From assembly GCF_016401385.1 (NCBI RefSeq), contig NZ_JAEACF010000001.1, forward strand, positions 1,984,001-2,048,000: DNA of 64,000 nucleotides. Reading direction: 5' to 3'. A program made the translations under genes and the position numbers. The stretch is from Fictibacillus halophilus (lineage in GTDB: Bacteria > Bacillota > Bacilli > Bacillales > Fictibacillaceae). The notes beneath the pieces are model-generated. The model was not told the DNA's origin, made no database searches, and saw only the letters and a list, made by a program, of their open reading frames with translations. Below are positions 8,443-16,990 of this stretch, piece after piece (the first letter of the stretch is position 1; each line of letters begins with the position of its first letter).

Positions 8443-9219
8443 TTACTCGTGACCATGATCATGGTGAAGCACATGAACATGATGACCATAAAAAGCAGAC
8501 ATATTTTCAGAAGAACTTTCTTCAAACTCTCTCGTATTTCCATGAAAATGAATCTGTTTATTCAAACAAGCGACATCTGTTACATAATTCGTCATCACAC
8601 CCACATCATGAGTCACTAAAACAAGAGTCATGTTATTCTCACGATGAAGTTCTTTAAGCATCTTATAAAAAGAGTCTGACGATTCAGTGTCGACTCCAAC
8701 AGTAGGCTCATCTAATATTAATAGTTCAGGATCACTAACTAGAGCTCGAGCAATAAAGATTCTTTGTTGCTGCCCTCCAGATAACTCTCCTATGTTCTGG
8801 TGAGCATACTGATCCATTTTCACTGATCTTAACGCTTCCCATACTTTGTTCTTATCTGAAGCTTTTAAGAATCTAAACAATCCCACTTTACCGAAAAGCC
8901 CCATTGATACAACTTCAAACGCTGTTGCAGGAAAGGCCGTGTTAAAGCTATTCGCTTTTTGTGAAACATAGCCTACCTTGTCCCAATCATTAAATTTATT
9001 TACTTTTTCCCCAAAAAGATAAACGTTTCCTTCTTGAGGCTTTTGGAGACCTAATATACATTTAATTAGTGTAGATTTACCTGAACCGTTCGGACCAACT
9101 AGTCCAAGAAAAGATCCTTTCTTAATCTCCATCGTTACATGCTGGAGAACATTTTTATCGCCATAATGAAACGATAAATCATCTACACGAATGGCTATCG
9201 ATTCTATATTGTTATTCAT
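8443..9219 (-). CDS. znuC: Zinc ABC transporter ATPase (ZnuC-like)
   Basis: 258 residues. Walker A GPNGSGKST (42-50), ABC signature LSGGQQQR (146-153), Walker B LLILDEP (166-172) and the switch histidine in LVTHD. The C-terminal 20 residues are rich in histidine (HH, HH, H-x-H patterns), an unusual metal-binding-type tail. First gene of the operon with znuB and zur; the Zur-like box lies about 30 bases upstream, so zinc is the likely substrate. Start supported by GGAGG. Confidence 0.92.
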   Translation of the reverse strand: MNNNIESIAIRVDDLSFHYGDKNVLQHVTMEIKKGSFLGLVGPNGSGKSTLIKCILGLQKPQEGNVYLFGEKVNKFNDWDKVGYVSQKANSFNTAFPATAFEVVSMGLFGKVGLFRFLKASDKNKVWEALRSVKMDQYAHQNIGELSGGQQQRIFIARALVSDPELLILDEPTVGVDTESSDSFYKMLKELHRENNMTLVLVTHDVGVMTNYVTDVACLNKQIHFHGNTREFEESSSENMSAFYGHHVHVLHHDHGHE

Positions 9220-9247
9220 GATTAACCTCCGTGAGAAAAATGAAAAT

Positions 9248-9268
9248 AAGTAGTAATGAGTACGATTT
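9248..9268. promoter_or_regulatory. Zur-box-like operator of znuC-znuB-zur
   Basis: The 21 bases match the B. subtilis-type Zur box (AAATCGTAATNATTACGATTT, from memory) at 18 positions, including the right half TACGATTT. It lies just downstream of the predicted start of transcription and 29 bases before znuC, a position suited to repression. Confidence 0.75.
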
Positions 9269-9280
9269 AAACTGTCTCAT

Positions 9281-9308
9281 AGTATACACGAATTATGAAC
9301 AAAGTAAA
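9281..9308 (-). promoter_or_regulatory. Probable promoter of znuC-znuB-zur
   Basis: On the minus strand TTTACT (9308-9303), 16-bp spacer, TATACT (9286-9281). The -10 is good, the -35 moderate. The Zur-like box starts about 13 bases downstream. Confidence 0.5.
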
Positions 9309-9310
9309 AC

Positions 9311-9331
9311 AACATGCTCCGTGAGCATGCT
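9311..9331 (-). terminator. Terminator after the HAD hydrolase gene
   Basis: CATGCTC and GAGCATG pair around CGT; the minus strand continues TGTTTTAC. The U-run is short, so it is a moderate terminator. It lies just upstream of the znuC promoter. Confidence 0.6.
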
Positions 9332-9340
9332 ATATTGGTT

Positions 9341-9994
9341 TTATTTCAAACCTTTTATGAGGTTCTTTACATGGCGATGTAAATCTTTTGGTGAGATAAT
9401 TACATCTGCTTCTTTTAAGTACTTACTATCAAGAGTCGTTTCAAGAGCTAAGCAATAAGCGCCTGCTCTTTTAGCAGATTGGATACCAAGTGGGGCGTTT
9501 TCAATAACTAACCACTCTGATGGATTAAAGGAATGTCGATCCATAGCTAATAGATAAGGTTCAGGCGATGGTTTTCCTTCTTTCACATCGTCTCCCGTAA
9601 CAATTATATCAAAAGTAACAGGCAGTTTACTTAAAACTTCAGAAACAAATTCTTTTCTACTGCCTGTAACGACTGCAATAGGAATGTGCTCATCTCTTAA
9701 GGCTATAAGTGTAGATACGGTTTCTTCTATAAATTCATATTGTGCATGTTCCTTAAAATAATCTCTTTTTTGAACATATATACTGTTGACCAACTCTTCA
9801 TTAACTTCGACATTAGAATGATTAAAAACATCTACGATTGTCTTTTTTCCTGGCATTCCTTCTCTTAAGTAAAAGACGAGTTCTTCATGATCAAAGCCAT
9901 TTATATTAAATGCATGCCGCCATGCTTCAACATGGTGACGCATCGTATCAACAATCACACCATCCATATCAAAACAGACTGCTTTTATATTCAT
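9341..9994 (-). CDS. HAD-superfamily hydrolase, beta-phosphoglucomutase-like
   Basis: 217 residues from ATG 9994, chosen because AAAGGTGG precedes it. HAD motifs: DMDGVIVD (I, nucleophile and acid Asp near residues 9 and 11), VVTGS (II), a conserved Lys in GKPSPEPYL (III), and IENAPLGIQSA (IV). Cap insertion between motifs I and II marks subfamily I. Enzymes of this group dephosphorylate or isomerise small sugar phosphates; the substrate cannot be told. It has its own TATAAT (about 10,032-10,037) after the mnt operon terminator, so it is separately transcribed despite lying between two metal-transport operons. Confidence 0.85.
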   Translation of the reverse strand: MNIKAVCFDMDGVIVDTMRHHVEAWRHAFNINGFDHEELVFYLREGMPGKKTIVDVFNHSNVEVNEELVNSIYVQKRDYFKEHAQYEFIEETVSTLIALRDEHIPIAVVTGSRKEFVSEVLSKLPVTFDIIVTGDDVKEGKPSPEPYLLAMDRHSFNPSEWLVIENAPLGIQSAKRAGAYCLALETTLDSKYLKEADVIISPKDLHRHVKNLIKGLK

Positions 9995-10057
9995 ACTTTT
10001 TTCCACCTTTAATGTAAACTTCACTCTACGTATTATAAAGCATTGTTTAGTAAAAAC

Positions 10058-10089
10058 AAAAAGAAGCTGAACATTTTCAGCTTCTTTTT
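10058..10089 (-). terminator. Terminator of the manganese transport operon
   Basis: AAAAAGAAGCTGAA pairs with TTCAGCTTCTTTTT around CATT. A strong symmetrical hairpin eight bases past the lipoprotein stop codon. Confidence 0.9.
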
Positions 10090-10096
10090 ATAATTC

Positions 10097-11017
10097 TTAT
10101 TTTAATCCCTCAATAATCGTTTCTGTGTTCCATTCCATCATTTTTTTATAAGTGTCTCCATCTTTACCAGGCTTACCTAGAGAATCGGTAAACACTTTTC
10201 CTTTAATAGGAATACCTGTTTCCTTAGATACTGTTTCCATACTTCTAGCGTCGACACTTGTTTCAACGAACAGAGCTGGAACGTTTCTTTCTTTGAGGAA
10301 ATCGACTAAGCTTTTAATCTGCTGTGGTGATCCTTGATTATCTGAATTAATCTCCCAAACATAAGCCGTTTCCATGTTGTAGGCTTCTCCAAAATATTTG
10401 AACGCTCCTTCACTTGTTGTAAGTACGCGTTTCTCTTTAGGGATCTTGCTTAATTCTGCGATCGTTTTGTCGTGAAGAGCTTTTAGTTCACCAATATATT
10501 TTTCAGCGTTCTTTTTATAGTACTCTTTGTTTTCTGGATCTTCTTTTATCAATGCATCTCGGATGTTTTCAACATACTTGATCCCATTCTCAATATTCAG
10601 CCATGCATGTGGATCATATTGTTTTTCAAGACCTTTAGATTCCAGGTGGATCGCATCTACCCCTTCACTTACACGGTAAACAGGTGCATCTTTACCATCT
10701 TTATCAGCTGTTTTCATCAATTTGTCAAACCATGAATTTCCTTCTTCAAGATTTAAACCATTATAGAAAACTGCATCTGCATCTGTTGTTTTTAAAACAT
10801 CTTCTGGAAGCGGATCATATTCATGAGGATTCGAACCAATAGGTGCTAAGCTATGAACTTCTACCTTGTCTCCGCCTACATTCTTAACTAAGTCATAGAT
10901 GATAGAATAAGTAGCTACGACTTCTACCTTTTCTGAATCATTTCCACCAGCACTGCATCCAGCTGCAGCTGCTAATAATGATCCTGCTAAAACGAGCTTT
11001 GTAATTCTTTTAAACAT
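10097..11017 (-). CDS. mntA: Manganese/zinc-binding lipoprotein of ABC importer (MntA-like)
   Basis: 306 residues. Lipoprotein signal with the lipid-modified cysteine at position 21 (AAAG-C). Cluster 9 substrate-binding protein with the four metal ligands of the PsaA/MntA type: H65 (NPHEYDP), H137 (DPHAWL), E203 (TSEGAF) and D278 (TDSLG). The family imports Mn(II) or Zn(II). The short linker rather than a long His-rich loop, and the MntR-like operator upstream of the operon, both favour manganese. Last gene of the ATPase-permease-lipoprotein operon. Confidence 0.92.
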   Translation of the reverse strand: MFKRITKLVLAGSLLAAAAGCSAGGNDSEKVEVVATYSIIYDLVKNVGGDKVEVHSLAPIGSNPHEYDPLPEDVLKTTDADAVFYNGLNLEEGNSWFDKLMKTADKDGKDAPVYRVSEGVDAIHLESKGLEKQYDPHAWLNIENGIKYVENIRDALIKEDPENKEYYKKNAEKYIGELKALHDKTIAELSKIPKEKRVLTTSEGAFKYFGEAYNMETAYVWEINSDNQGSPQQIKSLVDFLKERNVPALFVETSVDARSMETVSKETGIPIKGKVFTDSLGKPGKDGDTYKKMMEWNTETIIEGLK

Positions 11018-11030
11018 ATAATCCTCCTCC

Positions 11031-11903
11031 TTATTTCTCCAACAGCTCTAGTCTGTTTTTTCTAGATTTGTACGCTTTCCAAACGATTCCTTGTGATGGG
11101 GAAAAGAAGAACGCGAGAGCAAACAGAAAAGCTGAAACTAATACGATCGTTGCACCTGATGCCAAGTTATACGTAAAGCTGAAATACAAGCCAAACACGG
11201 AAGAAATAACACCGATTAATGCAGACAGATAGATCATGACAGACAATCGGTTGGTTAATAGATAAGCGGTTGCTGCCGGTGTAATCAGCATCGCAACTAC
11301 TAAAACAATTCCTACCGTTTGCAGCGATGCAACTGTGACCATTGTTAATACTGCCATCAAACAATAATGAATCCATTTGTTAGGCAATCCATAGCTTTGT
11401 GCCATCGTTGGATCGAAGGTTGAAACGAGAAGCTCTTTGTAAAATAGAACAACTAACCCAATTACCAGTACACCGATTCCAAGTGTGATCCACATGTCAC
11501 TCATTCGAACTGCAAGAACGTTACCAAAAAGAATATGATACAGATCGGCAGAGCTTTTCATCATAGTTATAATGACAATCCCTACAGCAAACATACTCGT
11601 AAACATGATACCTATAGCCATATCATGTTTAATCCTGCTGTTTTGGCTCACATATCCAATTCCGATCGCAGTAAGAACCCCAGTTATAACAGCTCCAAAG
11701 AAAAAGTTAATCCCTAACATATAGCTGATCGCAACACCAGGCAACACAGCATGAGAGATGGCATCCCCCATTAACGCCATGCCTCTTAAGATGATAAAGC
11801 ATCCTACGATTCCACAGATAATCCCTACAATTACAGAAGTAAACAATGCTTTCTGTAAAAATTCATATTGAAATAACGCTTGAAAGAATTCAAAAATACT
11901 CAT
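11031..11903 (-). CDS. mntC: Manganese ABC transporter permease (MntC-like)
   Basis: 290 residues, ABC-3 family permease with about eight membrane spans; the conserved GDAISHAVLPGVAISY stretch is at residues ~46-61. Overlaps the ATPase gene by four bases (ATGA), implying coupled translation. B. subtilis has two permease genes (mntC, mntD); only one is present here, which probably forms a homodimer. Paralogue of the zinc permease 2.6 kb away. Confidence 0.9.
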   Translation of the reverse strand: MSIFEFFQALFQYEFLQKALFTSVIVGIICGIVGCFIILRGMALMGDAISHAVLPGVAISYMLGINFFFGAVITGVLTAIGIGYVSQNSRIKHDMAIGIMFTSMFAVGIVIITMMKSSADLYHILFGNVLAVRMSDMWITLGIGVLVIGLVVLFYKELLVSTFDPTMAQSYGLPNKWIHYCLMAVLTMVTVASLQTVGIVLVVAMLITPAATAYLLTNRLSVMIYLSALIGVISSVFGLYFSFTYNLASGATIVLVSAFLFALAFFFSPSQGIVWKAYKSRKNRLELLEK

Positions 11904-12649
11904 GATGTCACATTCACTCCTTTAGGCTGAAGAAATGAAAACTGATTAGCGTAAGCTTTTGTAATCACCTCTGGCTGAAGAACTTCTTCAGACGCACCAT
12001 AATGAATCATATTTTTATTCAATAGCAGCAAGTGATCGAAATAGGATTCAGCTTTACTTAAATCATGGTGTACGACCAGAATGGTTTTCCCCTCTTTTTT
12101 CAGATCTCTCAAAATATGAATAATCGTCTCTTCGCTTGCGACATCAATTCCGACGAATGGTTCATCGAGAAAGAATAACTCAGCTTTTTGAGCCAATGCT
12201 CGAGCAAGGAATACCCTTTGCTGTTGCCCACCTGAGAGTTCACCGATCTGTCGATTACTGAACGTTTCCATACCTACCGTTTTCAAACATTCAAAAGCCC
12301 ACTCTCTATCACTTTTTGTAGGACGCTTAAACAATCCCAGTTTTGGATACGTTCCAAGCAGTACGACATCAAATACTGTGATCGGAAAATCCCAATCGAT
12401 ATCTGATCGCTGCGGAACATATGCTATTTTTTTTCTCCATTTTTTTAGAGACTCTCCAAATACCTCTACATCACCTTTGTCTTTCGGTATTAAATTTAAA
12501 GCAGCTTTCATCATAGTGGATTTACCAGCACCGTTTGGTCCGATTATTCCCACTAAACTCCCTTTATTCACTGAGAAAGATATATCCTTTACTACTTGGT
12601 TTCCTAAGTAAGACACATATAGATGATCAATCTTTAATGCTTCATCCAT
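11900..12649 (-). CDS. mntB: Manganese ABC transporter ATPase (MntB-like)
   Basis: 249 residues. Walker A GPNGAGKST (37-45), signature LSGGQQQR, Walker B AELFFLDEP and H-switch VVHHD. Powers metal import with the permease and lipoprotein encoded next. Start after AAGGAGG. First gene of the operon; a near-consensus promoter and MntR-like operator are 130-190 bases upstream. Confidence 0.92.
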   Translation of the reverse strand: MDEALKIDHLYVSYLGNQVVKDISFSVNKGSLVGIIGPNGAGKSTMMKAALNLIPKDKGDVEVFGESLKKWRKKIAYVPQRSDIDWDFPITVFDVVLLGTYPKLGLFKRPTKSDREWAFECLKTVGMETFSNRQIGELSGGQQQRVFLARALAQKAELFFLDEPFVGIDVASEETIIHILRDLKKEGKTILVVHHDLSKAESYFDHLLLLNKNMIHYGASEEVLQPEVITKAYANQFSFLQPKGVNVTS

Positions 12650-12777
12650 TGAAAAAGACCTCCTTTTTCGTTCAGTAACTTTTTTTGCCCAAGCGCAACT
12701 TTAAATTAAAAAAATAATCCCTTCACAATTGTATGAAACGAAAAGAAGGAAAGTGAATATTTTTTGAAGAAGAAAAT

Positions 12778-12793
12778 GTTTCCTTTAGGCAAC
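12778..12793. promoter_or_regulatory. MntR-like operator
   Basis: On the minus strand the site reads GTTGCCTAAAGGAAAC, close to the MntR site at B. subtilis mntA as I recall it (TTTGCCTTAAGGAAAC). It begins about 10 bases downstream of the predicted transcription start, so bound MntR would block initiation or elongation. Manganese-dependent repression is inferred. Confidence 0.72.
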
Positions 12794-12810
12794 TTTTTTA
12801 CTTAAGTCAA

Positions 12811-12839
12811 ATTATATAGTGTGGACACAAGATTGTAAA
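12811..12839 (-). promoter_or_regulatory. SigA promoter of the manganese transport operon
   Basis: On the minus strand TTTACA (12839-12834), exactly 17 bp, TATAAT (12816-12811). Near-consensus, followed closely by the MntR-like operator. Confidence 0.78.
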
Positions 12840-12940
12840 CGATTTTCTCTAGCCATATTTCTACATTTGCTATATAATCAACTCTGGCAGGAAACTGCTG
12901 GGTGGGAGAGGGATGTTTTTAAGATTTAAGGAAGGAAAAA

Positions 12941-14200
12941 ATGGAACAAAATCAAGTTTCACTAAAGAAAGAAGTACTTGCAGGGATCACCTCATTTTTC
13001 ACCATCGCTTATATTATTGTCGTTAATCCACTAATATTAGCAGATGCTGGGATGCCGTATGAGGGGGTAGTTCTCGCTACGATCCTTACTTCTGTAGTTG
13101 GTTGTCTGATCATGGGGCTGTATGCAAAGGCTCCGATCGTATTAACGCCGGGCATGGGGGTAAACGCGTTTTTCACGTATACTATCGTGCAAGGTATGAA
13201 TTTAAGCTGGCAAGAAGCTCTTGCTGCTGTGGTGATGTCTGGGATATTCTTTTTAATCGCAGCTTCAACACCTTTAAAGGACATTCTTTCAAAAAGTATT
13301 CCACAATCATTGAAACATAGCATAACAGTAGGAATCGGCTTGTTCTTAACGTTTATTGGACTACAAAAAGGCGGAATCATAGAAGCGAGCTCCGCAACCT
13401 TTGTAAAGTTAGGCCATTTAGATCGTCCTGACGCTATCCTAACGGTAATAGGTCTATCGGTAACACTGGCTCTGTTTCTAAAAAACGTAAAAGGAAGTTT
13501 TTTAATCGGGATTGCTTTGACAACTCTTATCGGATTCTTTATGGGTCATACACAAGAAGTTAAAGGAATGTCTGATGGATTTTCTTTTAAGCCGTTTGGA
13601 GAATTGTTTTTTGCCTTTGATTTTTCAGGGATAACAGAGCTTTCCTTTTGGATTGCAACGTTCTCATTAACCATGATTATCACATTTGAGAACATGGGAT
13701 TGTTATACGGCCTGTTACCTGATCAAGAGAAGTTTCCAAAGGCATTTCAAGCGAATGCAGCTTCATCTATCGTTTCTGGTTTATTCGGAACTAGTCCTAC
13801 GATCTCCACGGTAGAGAGTGCATCTGGAATACAAGAAGGCGGCAGAACGGGAATTACAAGTATTACAGTTGCTGTATTGTTCTTTTTATCCATGTTTGCA
13901 GCACCTTTTATAGCCTATATTCCTGATGGGGCTATCGCTCCTATCTTGATTATCATTGGCGGTCTGATGGTTCAGCAGATTCAGCATATTCCTTTTGCTG
14001 ATTTTACAGAAATGTTTCCATCATTTCTTATCATTGCGCTGATTCCATTAACGTACAGCATCGTAGATGGCCTTGCATTTGGATTTATCGCATATCCGCT
14101 TGTTAAATGGATGTCGGGACAAAAGAAACAGGTTACAGCACCGATGTATGTAATCGCCTTTTTATTCTTTATGAATTTTATTCTTCATACAATCGTATAA
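12941..14200 (+). CDS. NCS2-family purine permease
   Basis: 419 residues, about 12-14 membrane spans, AzgA/PbuG-type branch of the NCS2 family. Typical features: the start KKEVLAGITSFFTIAYIIVVNP, the motif GMGVNAFFTY (residues ~69-78), and TSPTISTVESASGIQEGGRTG (here only its core SASGIQEGGRTG is cited). These transporters import hypoxanthine, guanine or adenine with protons. The leader was checked for a purine riboswitch and none was recognised. Ribosome-binding site AAGGAAGG. Divergent from the manganese operon and followed by a strong terminator. Confidence 0.9.
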   Translation: MEQNQVSLKKEVLAGITSFFTIAYIIVVNPLILADAGMPYEGVVLATILTSVVGCLIMGLYAKAPIVLTPGMGVNAFFTYTIVQGMNLSWQEALAAVVMSGIFFLIAASTPLKDILSKSIPQSLKHSITVGIGLFLTFIGLQKGGIIEASSATFVKLGHLDRPDAILTVIGLSVTLALFLKNVKGSFLIGIALTTLIGFFMGHTQEVKGMSDGFSFKPFGELFFAFDFSGITELSFWIATFSLTMIITFENMGLLYGLLPDQEKFPKAFQANAASSIVSGLFGTSPTISTVESASGIQEGGRTGITSITVAVLFFLSMFAAPFIAYIPDGAIAPILIIIGGLMVQQIQHIPFADFTEMFPSFLIIALIPLTYSIVDGLAFGFIAYPLVKWMSGQKKQVTAPMYVIAFLFFMNFILHTIV

Positions 14201-14210
14201 AAATATAAAC

Positions 14211-14247
14211 AAAAAGACTTTGGACAATATTCCGAAGTCTTTTTTTA
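14211..14247 (+). terminator. Terminator of the purine permease gene
   Basis: AAAAAGACTT-TGGA pairs with TCC-GAAGTCTTTTT around CAATAT, followed by a T run. Confidence 0.88.
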
Positions 14248-14301
14248 GCACTTTCTTTCCTTCTTCCTCATACAATGAGAAAGTCGGGAGGGGGTTTCTA
14301 A

Positions 14302-14562
14302 ATGAATCCAATCATTGTTCATTTTGTAAATCAAAAACTTAATTCGATCAGTCCGAATGAACTGATCTCACTAGCCGCGCAATATCAGCTTCCCATTTCA
14401 CAAAAAGAAGCGGTACAGATCGTAAACATATTGCGAAGGCAGACGATTGATATTAAGAATCTATCACAGCGCAAGATGATCATTGCTACCATCGCAAAAG
14501 AAGTTAGCCCTGAAAAAGCGAACTATATCCAATACTTAATTCAAACGTACATTGATAGGTAA
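14302..14562 (+). CDS. yqfT: DUF2624 protein (YqfT)
   Basis: 86 residues, mostly helical and soluble, matching DUF2624; B. subtilis YqfT has nearly the same length and is also next to nfo. The sequence includes QYQLPISQKEAVQIVNILR. Function unknown. Start preceded by GGGAGGGGG. Convergent with nfo, with a shared bidirectional terminator. Confidence 0.85.
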   Translation: MNPIIVHFVNQKLNSISPNELISLAAQYQLPISQKEAVQIVNILRRQTIDIKNLSQRKMIIATIAKEVSPEKANYIQYLIQTYIDR

Positions 14563-14565
14563 AAC

Positions 14566-14597
14566 AAAAAAGCCGCACAGATGTGTGGCTTTTTTGT
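14566..14597. terminator. Bidirectional terminator between yqfT and nfo
   Basis: AAAAAAGCC-G-CACA pairs with TGTG-GGCTTTTTT-like bases around a short loop, with A-run and T-run on either side. Confidence 0.82.
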
Positions 14598-14614
14598 CTT
14601 AGAATTATTCAACA

Positions 14615-15508
14615 TTATGCGTTCAATAACTTGTTCTGAAGTTCTGGATCGAACACTTTTGCTTTGAGCATCTCGATCTCTAATTTATATGGAGGTCTTT
14701 TGTTGTTTTTATCAGTACCTACATAAGGTGTTTCAAGAATTTTCGGTATATCCTTAAACTGCTCGTGATGAACGATGTAATTTAAGGCATCGAAGCCAAT
14801 ATGTCCAAAGCCAATGTTTTCATGTCGGTCTTTAGCAGCTCCCGTTACGTTTTTGCTGTCATTAATATGAAAAACTTTTATACGATCCATTCCGATCACT
14901 TTATCGAACTGGTTCATTACTCCATCAAAATCATTAACGATATCATAACCCGCATCATGTGTATGACACGTATCAAAGCAAACAGAAAGTTTTTCGTTCA
15001 GCGTTACACCATCAATAATCTGTGCAAGTTCTTCAAATGTCTTGCCGCATTCAGAACCTTTACCTGCCATTGTCTCTAGTGCGATTTGAACATTCTGTTC
15101 TTTTGTTAATACTTCATTAAGACCTTCGATGATTTTTTTAATCCCAATCTCGGAACCTTCTCCAACATGTGCTCCGGGATGAAGTACGATCTGTTTTGCA
15201 CCCAGTGCATCAGTTCGTTCGATCTCTCTTCTTAAGAAATCGACTCCTAGCTCGAAGGTTTCAGGTTTTACAGCATTTCCGATATTGATGATATACGGTG
15301 CGTGAACGACAATATCAACGATTCCGTTCTCGATCATGTGTTTCGTTCCTGCTTCGATATTAAGGTCTTCAATTTTTTTTCGTCTCGTGTTTTGGGGTGC
15401 ACCTGTATAGATCATAAATGTGTTGGCACCATATGAAACAGCTTCTTCACTTGCAGCGAGAAGCATTTTTTTACCGCTCATTGAAACGTGAGATCCTAGT
15501 TTAATCAT
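14615..15508 (-). CDS. nfo: Endonuclease IV (Nfo)
   Basis: 297 residues, full-length AP endonuclease of base-excision repair; it cuts DNA 5' of abasic sites. TIM-barrel with the three zinc ions bound by His/Asp/Glu residues in HPGAHVGEG (residues ~109-117), [22 protein letters not shown] (~176-188), and FHINDSK. Start at ATG 15508 after GAAGAGGGG. Precedes no other gene in its operon other than possibly cshB upstream, from which it is 24 bases away; co-transcription with cshB is likely. Confidence 0.95.
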   Translation of the reverse strand: MIKLGSHVSMSGKKMLLAASEEAVSYGANTFMIYTGAPQNTRRKKIEDLNIEAGTKHMIENGIVDIVVHAPYIINIGNAVKPETFELGVDFLRREIERTDALGAKQIVLHPGAHVGEGSEIGIKKIIEGLNEVLTKEQNVQIALETMAGKGSECGKTFEELAQIIDGVTLNEKLSVCFDTCHTHDAGYDIVNDFDGVMNQFDKVIGMDRIKVFHINDSKNVTGAAKDRHENIGFGHIGFDALNYIVHHEQFKDIPKILETPYVGTDKNNKRPPYKLEIEMLKAKVFDPELQNKLLNA

Positions 15509-15531
15509 ATTTTCCCCTCTTCCCTAACCTA

Positions 15532-16815
15532 CTATCTGATGTTTCTTCTTTTCTTCTTCATTAGTTTCTTTTTCTGCTCGTCCATTTTCTTCTTATAACC
15601 AGGCTTTACTTTACGCGGTTTTGGTACATAAACGCCATCCTGCTCTTTTGCACCTGTACTTTTCTTGCTCGGCTTCACAGGTACCCATTCACCGTTCTTA
15701 TATTGTTCGATGTGAAAAACAATCTTTTTCTCTTTTAATTTTTGAACAGAATGCTGATCTGTTTGCTCATAAAGAGATGCACAGATTCCTGACATTCCTG
15801 CACGACCCGTTCTTCCTGCTCTATGCACGTAAAAATCTAGATCTTTCGGAAACTCATAGTTGATGATGTGGCTGACACCTTTGATGTCAATGCCTCGAGC
15901 TGCAAGGTCAGTTGCCACTAAGAACTGAAACTCCGCTTTTTGAACGCGTTTCATGATGTTCTTTCTTGTACGAGGCGGAATGTCACCATGAAGACGTTCA
16001 ACACTCATTCCTTCAGCACTCATAGCATCTGCAATCTCATCGACTGCTTTTTTTGTGTTAGCAAATATAATCGCAAAATATGGATTATAATTTCTTGCAG
16101 TTTTGATCAGAGTCGGAAGTTTGTCATTATGTTTTGTTTGAATGAGAACATGCTTGATGTCTTTTGCTGTAATATGTTGAGGTTCAACATGAACGTGTTT
16201 AGGATTCTGCATATATTTTTTCAAGAATGGCTGCAGCTTTTCTGGAACTGTCGCAGAGAACACCATCATCTGAAGTTCGTTAGCCATACGTGAAGCGATT
16301 AAATCTACATCTTCAATAAAGCCCATATCGAGCATCTGATCGGCTTCATCAACTACGAGCATGTTCGCTGTGAAGACAACTAGCTCTTGAGCGTTTACTA
16401 AGTCTTTAATACGACCAGGAGTACCGATCACTAATTGAGGAACTGTTTTTAATTTTTCAGCCATTCGTTTTCTATCTGTTCCACCAACAATCGCTTTTGC
16501 ACGGATTTGCTTATCCTCAGGCATATGCTCAGAAATCTTTAGAAACTCATTATAAATTTGCTGTGCTAATTCACGAGTAGGAGCTGTAATCACAGCTTGT
16601 ACCTCGTCTTTTTTGATATCTATTCTATGCATCAATGGTAGCAGGAACGCAAATGTCTTTCCTGAACCTGTCTGTGATTGTCCGATCATGTCTTGTCCGT
16701 TAATAATTCCAGGAATAACACGCTCTTGAATATCAGTTGGTCTTTCAAATCCAATACTGCTTAAAGCAGTCTGGAGCGATTCGTTTATTTTTAACCGTTC
16801 AAACGGAGATTTCAT
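15532..16815 (-). CDS. cshB: DEAD-box RNA helicase (CshB)
   Basis: 427 residues from ATG 16815 (after AAAGGTGAGCG); the 39-residue upstream extension has no ribosome-binding site and is rejected. Helicase core with Q motif (FERPTDIQ), motif I SQTGSGKTF, motif Ia PTRELAQQ, motif II VDEAD, motif III SAT and motif VI HRAGRTGRAG. The C-terminal tail (~390-427) is strongly basic (Lys-rich), typical of RNA-binding tails. In B. subtilis CshB (YqfR) is a cold-associated helicase next to nfo; same order here. Confidence 0.93.
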   Translation of the reverse strand: MKSPFERLKINESLQTALSSIGFERPTDIQERVIPGIINGQDMIGQSQTGSGKTFAFLLPLMHRIDIKKDEVQAVITAPTRELAQQIYNEFLKISEHMPEDKQIRAKAIVGGTDRKRMAEKLKTVPQLVIGTPGRIKDLVNAQELVVFTANMLVVDEADQMLDMGFIEDVDLIASRMANELQMMVFSATVPEKLQPFLKKYMQNPKHVHVEPQHITAKDIKHVLIQTKHNDKLPTLIKTARNYNPYFAIIFANTKKAVDEIADAMSAEGMSVERLHGDIPPRTRKNIMKRVQKAEFQFLVATDLAARGIDIKGVSHIINYEFPKDLDFYVHRAGRTGRAGMSGICASLYEQTDQHSVQKLKEKKIVFHIEQYKNGEWVPVKPSKKSTGAKEQDGVYVPKPRKVKPGYKKKMDEQKKKLMKKKRRNIR

Positions 16816-16990
16816 ACGCTCACCTTTTCTTTTCAAATATAAATTCTTCACTTTTAGTATTATAGAGTAAGTTATGCATTTAAGCCAACCATCCTGAAGA
16901 TTAATAAGAAAACAGGGATAAATATCACACATGTTTTTCTAATTTCATATTCTATATATGAGCGTATTATTTTGGAAAGGAGGGGGAATT

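Noticed and set aside
12684..12702. Second MntR operator (TTGC...GCAA palindrome)
   Set aside because: Only the arms fit; the centre does not match the known site, so it is mentioned only as a possibility.
12841..12940. Purine riboswitch in front of the NCS2 permease
   Set aside because: A GGCAGGAAACTGCTGG-like hairpin is present, but the conserved joining regions and loop pairs of the purine aptamer are not.
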